Shown here piece by piece: positions 52,413 through 61,370 of a stretch of DNA of 64,000 nucleotides. Below the pieces are notes generated by a model. The model ran no database searches. It saw only the letters and a program-made list of their open reading frames with translations, and was not told the origin of the DNA. How positions within the stretch are numbered: position 1 is the stretch's first letter; each line of letters opens with the position of its first letter. Source of the DNA: an uncultured Flavobacteriaceae bacterium (GTDB lineage: Bacteria; Bacteroidota; Bacteroidia; Flavobacteriales; Flavobacteriaceae); contig CANLVG010000009.1 of assembly GCA_947494565.1 (NCBI GenBank), positions 62,001 to 126,000 of the forward strand, written 5' to 3'. The position numbers and the translations under genes were made by a program.

Positions 52413-54845
52413 ATGAGTTTGAGATTGTTGCCTTTTTTTCTGTTCAGTATCGGCACATTTGCCCAAGAAATAGGAGACTTCATTTCGCTGGCGCCAGGGG
52501 CTCAGAGCACCGATTTCGTTATTCCCTCTACCCATCGCTTTCAAAAGATCATTGAGGCCGGGGATAACCTGACCGAAGGAGGTACGCTTATGCGAGCCAA
52601 TGATTTTTCCGGTTACGTACCCATCAACAATAGCAGCGAGAATGGATATCTAAGTATAAATTCCGAACGCGCTCCGGGTGGGGTGGCTATCCTTGACATT
52701 AACTATAATTCCAATACAAGACTTTGGCAAGTAAGCCGATCTGAAGCCGTTGATTTTACAGGGGTTTTTGCGACCGCAGCGAATTGTTCGGGAGCTGTAA
52801 CCCCTTGGGGTACGATTATTTCATGCGAGGAGTATACAAGTGCCGATTTACAAAATAATCCTCGCTTTCCATTTCAAGGGTCGCGCGACCTTAATAACGA
52901 CGGCTACGATGACTTTGGATGGGCTATTGAAATTGATCCTGTAACCAAGACGGTCATTGATCAACCTGGTGGTTTGAACGGAGCGGACAAACTTTGGGCA
53001 CTTGGTAATTTCAAACATGAAAATGCCGCTGTGCATAGTAATGAACGGACAGTTTACCAGGGAGCAGATGCCAATGTAGGCTACCTCTATAAGTTTGTGG
53101 CCAACAGTGCTAGAAACTTGAGTGCAGGCAGCCTGTACGTCTATAAGGGGTCGAAAAATGGATCGGGGAATTGGATTCAATTGAACAACACGACACAGGA
53201 AGAACAGAATTCCACAGTAGATCAAAGCGCTAATGTCGATGCTACGGTCTTTAATGGCATCGAAGATGTAGAAATTGGCCCGGACGGTAAAATTTATTTT
53301 GCAGTGAAAGGGGAAAGTCGTGTATATCGTTTTCAAGATTCCGATCCGATTAACGGAACAACGGTCACACAAATGGAATCCTATGTTGGTAATGCTACAT
53401 ATACCATTACCCATGAAGGAGGTACCTCAGATGTGGATTGGGGCAGTGGTAATGATAATATGGCTTTTGACAATGAAGGGAATCTTTGGGTCATGCAGGA
53501 TGCAGGTGATTTTCAAAATTATATTTGGTTAGTTGAAAATGGACATACCCAGAGCGATCCGAAAGTCAAAATTTTTGGTCGGACACCCTTTCGCTCCGAA
53601 CCAACCGGAATTACGTTCTCACCCGATTACCGCTTTTTGTTCATGTCAATTCAGCATCCAAATAGTGGAAATGATAGCACTACACAGATTGATGCCGCTG
53701 GCAACGTCGTAGGTTTTGAGAAGGGGACTACCTTGGTAATTTCTCGAAATTTACCCTCGAATCTTGTTTGGTATTTGGATCGTGATGGCGATGGGTATGC
53801 CGCTGCTGATACGGTCTTGAGTCCGACAAGCCCTGGTTTGGGGTATACCACTACTGTTTTACCAACTACCGATTGTAACGATAACGACGCGACCATTAAT
53901 CCAGATACAATATGGTATCTCGATGCGGACGGCGATGGTTATGCAGATCCGTTGACAGTAAAAAATTGTTTAAGTCCTGGAACAGGATACACGCGGACCG
54001 TCCTACCCACTACCGATTGTGATGATTCGGACGCTTTGGTGCATGCGATCAGTACATGGTACCTCGATGCGGACGGCGATGGCTACGCCGACCCTGTAAC
54101 AGTGGAAAGCTGTCAAAGTCCAGGTACGGGCTATACCGATGAGGTGCTACCTGCCACGGATTGTGATGATTCGGACGCTTTGATCCATACGATCAGTACA
54201 TGGTACCTCGATGCGGACAGCGATGGCTACGCCGACCCTATAACAATGGAAAGCTGTCAGAGTCCAGGTACGGGCTACACCGATGAGGTGCTACCTGCCA
54301 CGGATTGTGATGATTCGGACGCTTTGATCCATACGATCAGTACATGGTACCTCGATGCGGACGGCGATGGCTACGCCGACCCTATAACAGTGGAAAGCTG
54401 TCAGAGTCCAGGTGCGGGTTACACTGACAATGTGCTACCTGCCACGGATTGCGATGATTCGGATGCCCAATTGACCACGGAAACCTTTTGGTACCTTGAT
54501 GAGGATGGGGATGGTTTTACAGAGGATATGCCGGTATGGAGTTGTTTTAGTCCTGGCCAGGGATATACCCAAGATGAATTGCCTTTACTTGATGACTTGA
54601 GCATTGATGGCGCTATTCTTTTTCCCAATCCCACAACAGCGGAAGTTTCCGTTCTACTCGTTAAAACCTATGAGCAACTTGAGGTCGAAGTACTATCCCT
54701 GGAGAGAAAAGTAGTGTTTGAAAAAGTTTTTGTGAATACCGATAAGGTGGACCTTGTATTGGCAAACCAGCCAAACGGAATATATTTCGTCCATATAATT
54801 GAGAAGGGGAATTCCATTGGTTTTTACAAAGTACTTAAACAGTAA
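52413..54845 (+). CDS. PhoX-like protein with 48-residue Ca-type repeats and T9SS sorting domain
   Basis: An 810-residue secreted protein. Signal peptide to FAQE. Residues about 20-445 are DUF839/PhoX-like, with FATAANCSGAVTPWGTIISC and DGKIYFAVKGE; PhoX is a Ca/Fe phosphatase, but the metal ligands were not checked. Six 48-residue repeats follow, each with a WYLDADGDGY calcium-type loop and a TDCDDSDA end. The C-terminus is a type A T9SS domain (ILFPNPTTAEVSV to the end), which directs export and anchoring on the cell surface. The start is the ATG at 52413; an in-frame TTG upstream is less likely. Confidence 0.88.
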   Translation: MSLRLLPFFLFSIGTFAQEIGDFISLAPGAQSTDFVIPSTHRFQKIIEAGDNLTEGGTLMRANDFSGYVPINNSSENGYLSINSERAPGGVAILDINYNSNTRLWQVSRSEAVDFTGVFATAANCSGAVTPWGTIISCEEYTSADLQNNPRFPFQGSRDLNNDGYDDFGWAIEIDPVTKTVIDQPGGLNGADKLWALGNFKHENAAVHSNERTVYQGADANVGYLYKFVANSARNLSAGSLYVYKGSKNGSGNWIQLNNTTQEEQNSTVDQSANVDATVFNGIEDVEIGPDGKIYFAVKGESRVYRFQDSDPINGTTVTQMESYVGNATYTITHEGGTSDVDWGSGNDNMAFDNEGNLWVMQDAGDFQNYIWLVENGHTQSDPKVKIFGRTPFRSEPTGITFSPDYRFLFMSIQHPNSGNDSTTQIDAAGNVVGFEKGTTLVISRNLPSNLVWYLDRDGDGYAAADTVLSPTSPGLGYTTTVLPTTDCNDNDATINPDTIWYLDADGDGYADPLTVKNCLSPGTGYTRTVLPTTDCDDSDALVHAISTWYLDADGDGYADPVTVESCQSPGTGYTDEVLPATDCDDSDALIHTISTWYLDADSDGYADPITMESCQSPGTGYTDEVLPATDCDDSDALIHTISTWYLDADGDGYADPITVESCQSPGAGYTDNVLPATDCDDSDAQLTTETFWYLDEDGDGFTEDMPVWSCFSPGQGYTQDELPLLDDLSIDGAILFPNPTTAEVSVLLVKTYEQLEVEVLSLERKVVFEKVFVNTDKVDLVLANQPNGIYFVHIIEKGNSIGFYKVLKQ
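53769..54599 (+). repeat. Six tandem 144-bp repeats in the PhoX-like gene
   Basis: Units begin at 53769, 53913, 54057, 54201, 54345 and 54489 (each at the Trp codon of WYLD), so the period is exactly 144 bp. Units 3, 4 and 5 are nearly identical in DNA, differing at a handful of bases, whereas units 1, 2 and 6 are diverged; this shows recent expansion in the middle. Confidence 0.9.
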
Positions 54846-54965
54846 AATTCAAATTAACCATATTATTGGTATAGCTATTTAGGTAATTTATCATCAGCTA
54901 GAAGCGGACGTGTTGTTTCCTTTAAGACCAGTGTGAATTAAAAGTAAAGCGAAAAGAGAGTTCCC

Positions 54966-55502
54966 TTACTTACTGCCCTTACTAGTGTAGGTCTTCCAAT
55001 CTTTCTCGAGATAGATATTATCTCCAAAATACTTGGCGATATTCAAAAAAGGTCCGGGTTTTTGATATCCCGGTACAGGAGAAAGCATATTCATTTCCTC
55101 ATCAAGAAAGATGGTAGTTGGATAACTCAATTTCCCTTGCATCAGGGCAGCTGCGAACTCGTGGTATCCTTTTCTTCCCGACGGCACAAATTTGTAGGTC
55201 TTCCCCTTGAATTCAATTGGTTCTTTACCTTCTCCGTCCAACTTTACCATGTAAAAATTGTCTTCCATGTAGGCCGCCACTTCAGCATTCTGGAAGGTAT
55301 CCTTGTCCATTTTTTTGCACCAACCGCACCAATCAGTGTACACATCCACAAAAATCTTCTTGGGGTTTTTATCCGTTTCCGCCAAGGTCGCGGCTTCACT
55401 CCATGAAAGCCAAGTGACTTCTTGGGCCCTATTATTTAGGGGTAAGAGTAGGAAGAGAAGAAGAGGCAAAACTTTTGACAGATTTGGTATACGTGACTTC
55501 AT
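54966..55502 (-). CDS. Exported thioredoxin-fold protein
   Basis: A 178-residue periplasmic thioredoxin-like protein (signal peptide to NNRAQE) with a redox CxxC at Cys59-Cys62 in YTDWCGWCKKMD and a cis-Pro in SYPTTIFLDEEMN. This is the DUF255/thioredoxin_7 type that reduces or isomerises exported proteins. It is monocistronic, 62 nt from lysA. Confidence 0.9.
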   Translation of the reverse strand: MKSRIPNLSKVLPLLLFLLLPLNNRAQEVTWLSWSEAATLAETDKNPKKIFVDVYTDWCGWCKKMDKDTFQNAEVAAYMEDNFYMVKLDGEGKEPIEFKGKTYKFVPSGRKGYHEFAAALMQGKLSYPTTIFLDEEMNMLSPVPGYQKPGPFLNIAKYFGDNIYLEKDWKTYTSKGSK

Positions 55503-55564
55503 CGGGTTTGTTTTTCTTGAATTAGTCCAACAACTATACCAAAACTAACGAATTTTCGACATCT

Positions 55565-56806
55565 TTATTTCACGGATGCTTTTTCCTTTTTCGGATTGAA
55601 CAGGTCTTTGACATCTACTTGGTTTTTTAGTAGGTCATCAAAATTCTCACGCTCTCGAATTAAGATGGCTTCGCCCTTATGCCATAAGACTTCCGGGGGT
55701 CTAAATCTAGAGTTATAATTGCTCGCCATGGTAAAGCAATAGGCCCCGGCATTGTGAAAGCTGAGAATGTCCCCTTCGGATATCTCATTGATCCTACGGT
55801 TACTCGCGAAGGTATCTGTTTCACAGATATAGCCGACTACGGAATAGAATCGTTCCCGTCCTTTGGGGTTCGAAATATTGGTGATTTTATGAGATGCTCC
55901 GTAAAGCATGGGCCGTATCAAATGATTGAACCCTGAATCGATACTTGCAAAAACCGTCGAGGTCGTTTGCTTGACCACGTTGACCTTTGCCAAAAAATGT
56001 CCCGCTTCGCTCACCAAAAATTTTCCAGGTTCGAAAGCCAAAGTCAACTCCTTCCCATATTCCTGACAGAATTCATTGAAACGTGAACTTAGTTTTTTAC
56101 CCAACTCCTCGATATTAGTCTGAATATCTCCCTCTTTATAAGGTACTTTGAATCCGCTACCGAAATCTATGAAATCTAGGTTTTCAAAGTTTTTGGCCGT
56201 TTCGAAAAGTATTTCAGAAGCGTATAGGAAAACATCGATATCGAGGATGTCACTTCCGGTATGCATATGAATACCGTTGATGTTCATTTTAGTCAAGTCG
56301 ACGATGCGAAGTAAGTGGGGAATCTGGTGTATGCTAATACCGAACTTTGAATCGATATGGCCCACGGAAATGTTCGAGTTGCCCCCCGCCATAACATGCG
56401 GATTGATTCGTATACAAACGGGAATGTCAGGGTGTTTACTACCAAATTGCTCTAATATGGATAGGTTGTCGATATTGATTCGCACGCCCAATTTAGAAGC
56501 TTCCTCGATTTCCTCTAAAGAAACCCCATTTGGCGTAAAGATAATCGCTTCCGGCTTGAAACCGGCCAGTAGTCCTAATTGTACCTCTTGAATGGAGACG
56601 GTATCCAACCCGCTGCCTAGACTGTTCATCAGCTTAAGGATCGCAATATTCGATAATGCCTTCGCGGCATAGTTCAATTTCAGTTTCTTCACGCCACTGA
56701 AGGCAGAGGTCAATCTGTTGAACTGGGAAGTGATTTTTTCTGAATCGTATACATAGACGGGGTCGCCGTAGGTTTTTGCAATTTTTAGCAAGTCATTTTG
56801 CTTCAT
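55565..56806 (-). CDS. lysA: Diaminopimelate decarboxylase
   Basis: A 413-residue PLP enzyme that makes lysine from meso-diaminopimelate. The PLP Lys is in LKLNYAAKALSN near residue 49, HMHTGSDILD carries the family glycine/His pair, FGSGFKVPYKEGD the phosphate-binding loop, and NHLIRPMLYGASH and SFHNAGAYCFTMASNYNSRFRPPEVL (split in the family) the active-site Cys end. It is monocistronic. Confidence 0.94.
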   Translation of the reverse strand: MKQNDLLKIAKTYGDPVYVYDSEKITSQFNRLTSAFSGVKKLKLNYAAKALSNIAILKLMNSLGSGLDTVSIQEVQLGLLAGFKPEAIIFTPNGVSLEEIEEASKLGVRINIDNLSILEQFGSKHPDIPVCIRINPHVMAGGNSNISVGHIDSKFGISIHQIPHLLRIVDLTKMNINGIHMHTGSDILDIDVFLYASEILFETAKNFENLDFIDFGSGFKVPYKEGDIQTNIEELGKKLSSRFNEFCQEYGKELTLAFEPGKFLVSEAGHFLAKVNVVKQTTSTVFASIDSGFNHLIRPMLYGASHKITNISNPKGRERFYSVVGYICETDTFASNRRINEISEGDILSFHNAGAYCFTMASNYNSRFRPPEVLWHKGEAILIRERENFDDLLKNQVDVKDLFNPKKEKASVK

Positions 56807-56963
56807 AGCCCATTAAAATTTTATCAAATCTAATTCTCTTCTCGATCATCACAAAAAAATAATAACCAATAATGAAATATACAACAAAATGTTATAAATA
56901 AAACAAAAACAGAATTTGTTCCAAAGCGTGGTGAGTTGTATTTTTAACGAAAAACGTCATTGA

Positions 56964-57602
56964 ATGAAGTTACCCATGTTCCCTTTGCAATCCATCTTTT
57001 TCCCAGGGGAGACCGTTCCCTTGCACATTTTTGAGGAACGGTATAAACAGCTGATCTGGGATTGTAGAAATGAGGCCACGACTTTTGGTATACCCGTATA
57101 TATTCACGATAGCATTCATTACGGGGTAGAAGTGCAGTTAGTCGAAGTGGTCAATACCTATGAGGAGGGTGAAATGGATGTTACCTGTGTAGCGCGTCAA
57201 GTGTTCAGACTTGTGAATTTTCAAACCCAAATGGATGGAAAGCTCTACGCCGGAGGCGATGTTGAATTTCTCGACAATGAAATGGACGGAGACGAAAATA
57301 CCAAGCGCTATGTACTCGGCAAGATAGAAGAATTATATGGGCTTATGGGCGTTCCTTATACTCCCATTTCAGTCGATAAATATAGCAGTTTTGTACTTGC
57401 GCATAAAATGGGGCTCTCCTATGAACAGGAATATGAATTATTACAACTCCCCAAAGAAAGTCAACGTCTTGACTTTATCAAGAACCATTTACTGACGACC
57501 ATTTCGGTTTTGCAGGAAATAGATCGTACTAAGCTCACCATCAAGTTGAATGGTGATTTCAAAAATTTCGATCCTTTGGATTTTGATGAGTTCAAAATTT
57601 GA
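56964..57602 (+). CDS. Lon N-terminal (LON substrate-binding) domain protein
   Basis: A 212-residue protein consisting only of the Lon substrate-binding domain: PLQSIFFPGETVPLHIFEER near the start and a helical C-terminus (YEQEYELLQLPKESQRLDFIKNHLLTT). There is no ATPase or protease domain, as in other stand-alone members. It may recognise protein substrates. It lies 140 nt before sucC on the same strand. Confidence 0.88.
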   Translation: MKLPMFPLQSIFFPGETVPLHIFEERYKQLIWDCRNEATTFGIPVYIHDSIHYGVEVQLVEVVNTYEEGEMDVTCVARQVFRLVNFQTQMDGKLYAGGDVEFLDNEMDGDENTKRYVLGKIEELYGLMGVPYTPISVDKYSSFVLAHKMGLSYEQEYELLQLPKESQRLDFIKNHLLTTISVLQEIDRTKLTIKLNGDFKNFDPLDFDEFKI

Positions 57603-57705
57603 GGCTTTTATCCAGTCTTTAGCATTGGTGTTCCCTGAGGGTAACTCTTGACTCGATTAGGGTAACTTTAGTTCTCAAGGAGGATGTAAACTGACAACTA
57701 TTACT

Positions 57706-57713
57706 TATTTTTG
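57706..57713 (+). promoter_or_regulatory. -7 box of sucC
   Basis: TATTTTTG fits TAnnTTTG, 28 nt before the sucC ATG. A partial -33 match could not be fixed. Confidence 0.4.
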
Positions 57714-57741
57714 CTTCCGAATACAAAAGACCTTTTAACAT

Positions 57742-58935
57742 ATGAATCTTCACGAATACCAAGGAAAAGAAATATTAGCAAGTTTCGGTGTGCGCATTCA
57801 GCGCGGTATCGTTGCACATAACCCGAAAGAAGCCGTGGATGCTGCCAAACAATTGACGGCGGAAACAGGAACAGGATGGCACGTGATCAAGGCACAGGTA
57901 CATGCTGGGGGCAGAGGTAAAGGTGGAGGTGTTAAATTGGCAAAAAATCTTAAGGAAGTAGAAGAGATTTCAAGTCAGATCATCGGTATGAACTTGGTTA
58001 CACCACAGACATCGGCCGAGGGAAAAAAAGTACATCAGGTATTGATTGCAGAAGACGTGTATTATCCTGGAGATAGTGAAACCAGTGAGTTCTATATGTC
58101 CGTTCTACTTAACCGTGGTACCGGTAGAAATATGATTATGTATTCCACTGAGGGTGGTATGGATATCGAGGAGGTGGCCGAGAGTACACCGCACTTGATA
58201 TTTACCGAAGAAATCGATCCTGCGACAGGTTTATTGCCTTTTCAAGCTCGAAAAATAGCTTTTAACCTAGGGCTTTCCGGAACGGCCTTCAAAGAGATGA
58301 CTAAATTTGTTTCCGCATTATACAAAGCGTATGTGGAAAGTGACTCGAGTATGTTCGAGATCAATCCGGTCTTAAAGACCTCCGACGACAAAATCATGGC
58401 CGTCGATGCGAAAGTTTCTATCGATGACAATGCTTTATACAGAAGAAAGCAATATGCGGAAATGCGTGATTTGCGCGAGGAAAACCCTATCGAGGTCGAA
58501 GCGGGCGCACTGGGCTTGAACTACGTGGATTTAGACGGTAATGTTGGTTGTATGGTCAATGGTGCCGGTTTGGCCATGGCAACAATGGATTTAATTAAAA
58601 TGGCCGGTGGCGAACCTGCCAATTTCTTGGATGTTGGTGGTACCGCAGATGCGAAAAGGGTAGAAGAGGCTTTCAGGATAATACTAAAAGACCCTGAAGT
58701 AAAAGCAATTCTGGTCAATATTTTTGGCGGAATCGTGCGCTGTGACAGAGTGGCCAACGGTATCGTGGAAGCGTACAAGAACATGGGCGATAGTATAAAA
58801 GTGCCCATCATCGTTCGCCTACAGGGTACGAACGCCGAGATTGCGAAAGAGATTATCGACAACTCTGGCTTGGCCGTACACTCAGCAGTGCAGTTTCAAG
58901 AGGCAGCCGATAAGGTAAAAGAGGTATTGAGTTAA
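57742..58935 (+). CDS. sucC: Succinyl-CoA ligase beta subunit
   Basis: A 397-residue ATP-grasp subunit that couples succinyl-CoA and nucleotide in the citric-acid cycle. The N-terminus NLHEYQGKEILASFGV and the loops HAGGRGKGGGVKLAK, GRNMIMYSTEGGMDIEEVAE, GALGLNYVDLDGNVGCMVNGAGL and VNIFGGIVRCDRVA are standard. The alpha subunit sucD is not next to it, as is common in flavobacteria. A terminator follows. Confidence 0.96.
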   Translation: MNLHEYQGKEILASFGVRIQRGIVAHNPKEAVDAAKQLTAETGTGWHVIKAQVHAGGRGKGGGVKLAKNLKEVEEISSQIIGMNLVTPQTSAEGKKVHQVLIAEDVYYPGDSETSEFYMSVLLNRGTGRNMIMYSTEGGMDIEEVAESTPHLIFTEEIDPATGLLPFQARKIAFNLGLSGTAFKEMTKFVSALYKAYVESDSSMFEINPVLKTSDDKIMAVDAKVSIDDNALYRRKQYAEMRDLREENPIEVEAGALGLNYVDLDGNVGCMVNGAGLAMATMDLIKMAGGEPANFLDVGGTADAKRVEEAFRIILKDPEVKAILVNIFGGIVRCDRVANGIVEAYKNMGDSIKVPIIVRLQGTNAEIAKEIIDNSGLAVHSAVQFQEAADKVKEVLS

Positions 58936-58962
58936 TATTTACTATATACAATTTAATAGAAG

Positions 58963-58994
58963 AGGGTAATGTTTTCATAACATTGCCCTTTTTT
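58963..58994 (+). terminator. sucC terminator
   Basis: AGGGTAATGTT (58963-58973) pairs with AACATTGCCCT (58979-58989), one G-T pair, then a T-run. Confidence 0.85.
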
Positions 58995-59087
58995 CATTTT
59001 ATTACATTTCGCTACAATTTGTTCGGGTATAAGTGCTAGTTGTGACTTTTTGAACGCATTATCTTAGCCATGATAGAACAATTTTGA

Positions 59088-59118
59088 AGGAAACCCAGTT
59101 CGTTTCCTATCTTTTTTT
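59088..59118 (+). terminator. Orphan terminator, possible end of a short RNA
   Basis: AGGAAAC (59088-59094), a 7-nt loop, GTTTCCT (59102-59108), then ATCTTTTTTTC. No protein gene ends here; a TACATTTC box at 59003-59010 with TTG at 58983-58985 could start a transcript of about 100 nt. Confidence 0.4.
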
Positions 59119-59373
59119 CATGGTATCCTTTATCATAGCGTTACGTACTTTAATTGTGGGTTAACCTATTGACGTGCAGTTGCTTTATAGTGTCATGCTG
59201 CTTAGTTTTGCTATGTATATCGATGGATATGGTTTGCCTAAAAAATTGTTAAATCCAGTGTTCAATGTAACAATTTGAGAATTTAGACGTCTTTATAGCA
59301 TATCATCAATCAATTATTAATCAAATCCCTAAACAATCGACAATCATCGAAGGGGTTAAAAAACAAACAAGTC

Positions 59374-59718
59374 ATGAGAAAAATTAGTTTCGTACTAGTA
59401 GCTGCAATGCTATTATCTGTTGGAAGTACATTCGCAAACAACAATCCTGCAAAAAAAGGCAAGCCCTCTAAAAGTCTTACCGCTCAAATTGGGGCATTGT
59501 TGGATAATAATAATTTTACAGAGAACGATGAAGGCAAACAAGCCCAGGTATTGTTCACCCTTAACGACGATAGGGAAATCGTTGTCCTTTCAGTAGATGC
59601 CGACGATAATACTTCTCTAGAGGGGTTTATCAAAAGCAAATTGAACTATCAAGAAGTTGATTTGGCCAATTACAAAGAAGGTAAAAAATATACCGTTTCC
59701 GTACGGGTTGTAATTTAA
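59374..59718 (+). CDS. Small exported protein
   Basis: A 114-residue protein with a signal peptide (MRKISFVLVAAMLLSVGS, cleavage near TFAN). The mature part is compact: QVLFTLNDDREIVVLSVDAD, FIKSKLNYQEVD, YTVSVRVVI, a pattern reminiscent of TonB C-terminal-like domains of Bacteroidota, but not firmly assigned. A long AT-rich leader precedes it. Function unknown. Confidence 0.75.
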   Translation: MRKISFVLVAAMLLSVGSTFANNNPAKKGKPSKSLTAQIGALLDNNNFTENDEGKQAQVLFTLNDDREIVVLSVDADDNTSLEGFIKSKLNYQEVDLANYKEGKKYTVSVRVVI

Positions 59719-59733
59719 GTGTTAGTTAATTAG

Positions 59734-59776
59734 AAAAAGTCCTGGTTATGCCGACAGCACGGTTTCAGGACTTTTT
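59734..59776. terminator. Bidirectional terminator overlapping the DUF1456 gene end
   Basis: AAAAAGTCCTG (59734-59744) pairs with CAGGACTTTTT (59766-59776), with an extended T-run. The right arm contains the last codons and stop of the minus-strand DUF1456 gene. Confidence 0.75.
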
Positions 59777-60130
59777 TTTGTTTTTGTATTTCACTGGGCT
59801 GATATCGGAATCGAATTTTTTTCGTTCCTGATGTCGAGGCGCTTTTTCCGATTTGCTGGCCGTACCTTTGTTTTGTTGACTCAAGAGCACTTCCCCTGGG
59901 TTTTTCGGATGTTCTTTGGTGCCTCTCAGATGCAGTATCAATCCATTCAAGAAGTTTCTTAGGACCTGATCTCCACACTCTCTGTAATTCGGGTGGTCGT
60001 CTTTTCTGAAAAAAGCACTTAACTCACTTTTAGAGATTTTAAAATCCGCTTGCTTCAGAATATCTACAATCTCATCATCTCTTAGTCTTAAGGCTACTCT
60101 AAGCTTTTTAAAAACATCATTATTTGTCAT
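59765..60130 (-). CDS. DUF1456 family protein (YehS-like)
   Basis: A 121-residue cytoplasmic protein. Two DUF1456 units fill residues 1-75 (NDVFKKLRVALRLRDDEIVDI, FKISKSELSAFFRKDDHPNY, CGDQVLRNFLNGLILHLRG), and a Lys-rich unstructured tail ends in KYKNKKKS. It is similar to YehS of unknown function, possibly linked to tRNA or stress. Its stop codon is inside the terminator stem. Confidence 0.9.
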   Translation of the reverse strand: MTNNDVFKKLRVALRLRDDEIVDILKQADFKISKSELSAFFRKDDHPNYRECGDQVLRNFLNGLILHLRGTKEHPKNPGEVLLSQQNKGTASKSEKAPRHQERKKFDSDISPVKYKNKKKS

Positions 60131-60269
60131 CTTGTAGTACTTTGTCGCAAGGTATTACAAATTGTTTTATGATTTCGTTGTTCTTTGCTTTTGCCTATTT
60201 TTATACGAAAATGTTGTTTTTTCTGTTATCTTTTAAAGCCAAGCAGGCGAATTAATTACGTTCCGAAAC

Positions 60270-60671
60270 ATGAGTACCCACAAAGAAAAACTGAGCATCC
60301 TTTCCGAAATGATCGAATTTGCGAAAGTAGATGGCGTAGTGAAAGATTCCGAATACCAATTCTTATTCGGTGTAGCCACCCAATTAGGGATTGACAGAAC
60401 ATTGTTTGAAGGTCTTTTTGAAAATGAAACGGAACACGTAATACCCAAAACGGCAGGTGATCGTATTTTGCAGTTCCATCGTTTGGTGCTCTTAATGAAT
60501 GTGGATCAGGATCAACAGGAAACGGAAGTGGGCCAGCTTCATAATATTGGCCTGGGCATGGGGCTGCCACCCTCCGCCATAAATCAAGTGCTCTCCATTA
60601 TGCATCAATATCCGAATCGGGTAGTTCCACCAAAAGTGCTTATTGATATCTTCAAAGCGCATTATAACTAG
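60270..60671 (+). CDS. TerB-like protein
   Basis: A 133-residue helical protein of the TerB/tellurite-resistance fold: KLSILSEMIEFAKVDGVVKD near the start and FEGLFENETEHVIPK, then VGQLHNIGLGMGLPPSAINQVL. Flavobacterial members are often mislabelled as excinuclease subunits; no nuclease feature is present. Metal binding by the acidic helices is possible. It is monocistronic. Confidence 0.8.
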   Translation: MSTHKEKLSILSEMIEFAKVDGVVKDSEYQFLFGVATQLGIDRTLFEGLFENETEHVIPKTAGDRILQFHRLVLLMNVDQDQQETEVGQLHNIGLGMGLPPSAINQVLSIMHQYPNRVVPPKVLIDIFKAHYN

Positions 60672-60721
60672 GTCAATCCTGGTTTATTTCCTCGTTCAAC
60701 TTAATTTTTTTGTTAAAAAAA

Positions 60722-60734
60722 TGTCAAAATGACA
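60722..60734. promoter_or_regulatory. TGTCA-N3-TGACA inverted repeat upstream of hsp20
   Basis: TGTCAAAATGACA is a perfect dyad. A poorer copy, TGTCAAAAGGGCA, follows at 60754-60766, 32 bp on. Their place upstream of a -24/-12 like site fits an activator binding site. Confidence 0.4.
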
Positions 60735-60777
60735 GGCTTTTAAAGTCTAAGCATGTCAAAAGGGCATCTTATTTGCC

Positions 60778-60793
60778 TTGGTATAGCTTTTGT
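60778..60793 (+). promoter_or_regulatory. Possible sigma-54 promoter of hsp20
   Basis: TTGG and GT are separated as GG-N10-GT, close to the sigma-54 GG-N10-GC rule, 44 nt before the ATG at 60838. The -12 element is GT, not GC, so this is tentative. Confidence 0.3.
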
Positions 60794-60837
60794 CCTACTC
60801 GGATTGAATTTAATTTTTAATCAAAAACAAAAGCATC

Positions 60838-61263
60838 ATGAGTATAGTGAAAAGAAATAATTTGGTTTTTCCGGCCTTAATGAACGAGATTTTTAAACCG
60901 GATTGGTTTGGTGGTATGGAAAATCTTTCGAGCAATGTTCCTGCGGTCAATATTAAGGAAAACGAAAAGGACTTTGAATTAGAGTTGGCGGTACCTGGTA
61001 GAAAGAAGTATGATTTCAATATTGAGATCAATGATAACGTGCTGACGGTATCTTCTGAAATTACGACAGAGAGCGAGGCTGCAACACACAATTATTCGAG
61101 AAAAGAATTTGGGTATACTTCCTTTAAGCGGGCTTTTACATTGCCCGAGACCATTAACGAGGATCAAATTGAAGCAGCTTATGAGGATGGGATTTTAAAG
61201 TTTGTGCTTCCGAAGAAAGCAGAGGCATTGCCCAAGCCCAAGCGGCATATCGAGCTCAAGTAA
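60838..61263 (+). CDS. Small heat-shock protein, Hsp20/alpha-crystallin
   Basis: A 141-residue holdase chaperone. The alpha-crystallin domain fills residues 35-125 (VNIKENEKDFELELAVPGRKK, EFGYTSFKRAFTLPETINED and the AAYEDGILKFVLPKKAE-type beta end), with a basic tail. It binds unfolding proteins during heat stress. A -24/-12-like promoter and dyads precede it, suggesting an activated rather than vegetative promoter. Confidence 0.94.
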   Translation: MSIVKRNNLVFPALMNEIFKPDWFGGMENLSSNVPAVNIKENEKDFELELAVPGRKKYDFNIEINDNVLTVSSEITTESEAATHNYSRKEFGYTSFKRAFTLPETINEDQIEAAYEDGILKFVLPKKAEALPKPKRHIELK

Positions 61264-61338
61264 GGTATTTAAAAGCTATGAGGCGTGCTACCACCGCTGG
61301 TGGCCCCGCATAGAGGTTGGTTTAGTTGGTTAGTTGAG

Positions 61339-61370
61339 AAACGCTTCGATTGAAAAATCGAGGCGTTTTT
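61339..61370. terminator. Bidirectional terminator after hsp20
   Basis: AAACGCTTCGATT (61339-61351) pairs with AATCGAGGCGTTT (61356-61368) around a short loop, followed by Ts. It separates the convergent hsp20 and M20 peptidase genes. Confidence 0.8.

Larger units (their letters stand above)
58936..59373. other. 438-bp non-coding interval with a second hairpin
   Basis: The sucC terminator at 58963-58994 is followed by a second rightward terminator-like hairpin at 59088-59118 with no gene between. I see no protein frame of weight. The rest up to 59373 is AT-rich leader of the next gene. Confidence 0.5.

Noticed and set aside
53769-54599. Direct 144-bp repeats as a possible CRISPR array
   Set aside because: The units are in frame, have no spacers and encode protein repeats.
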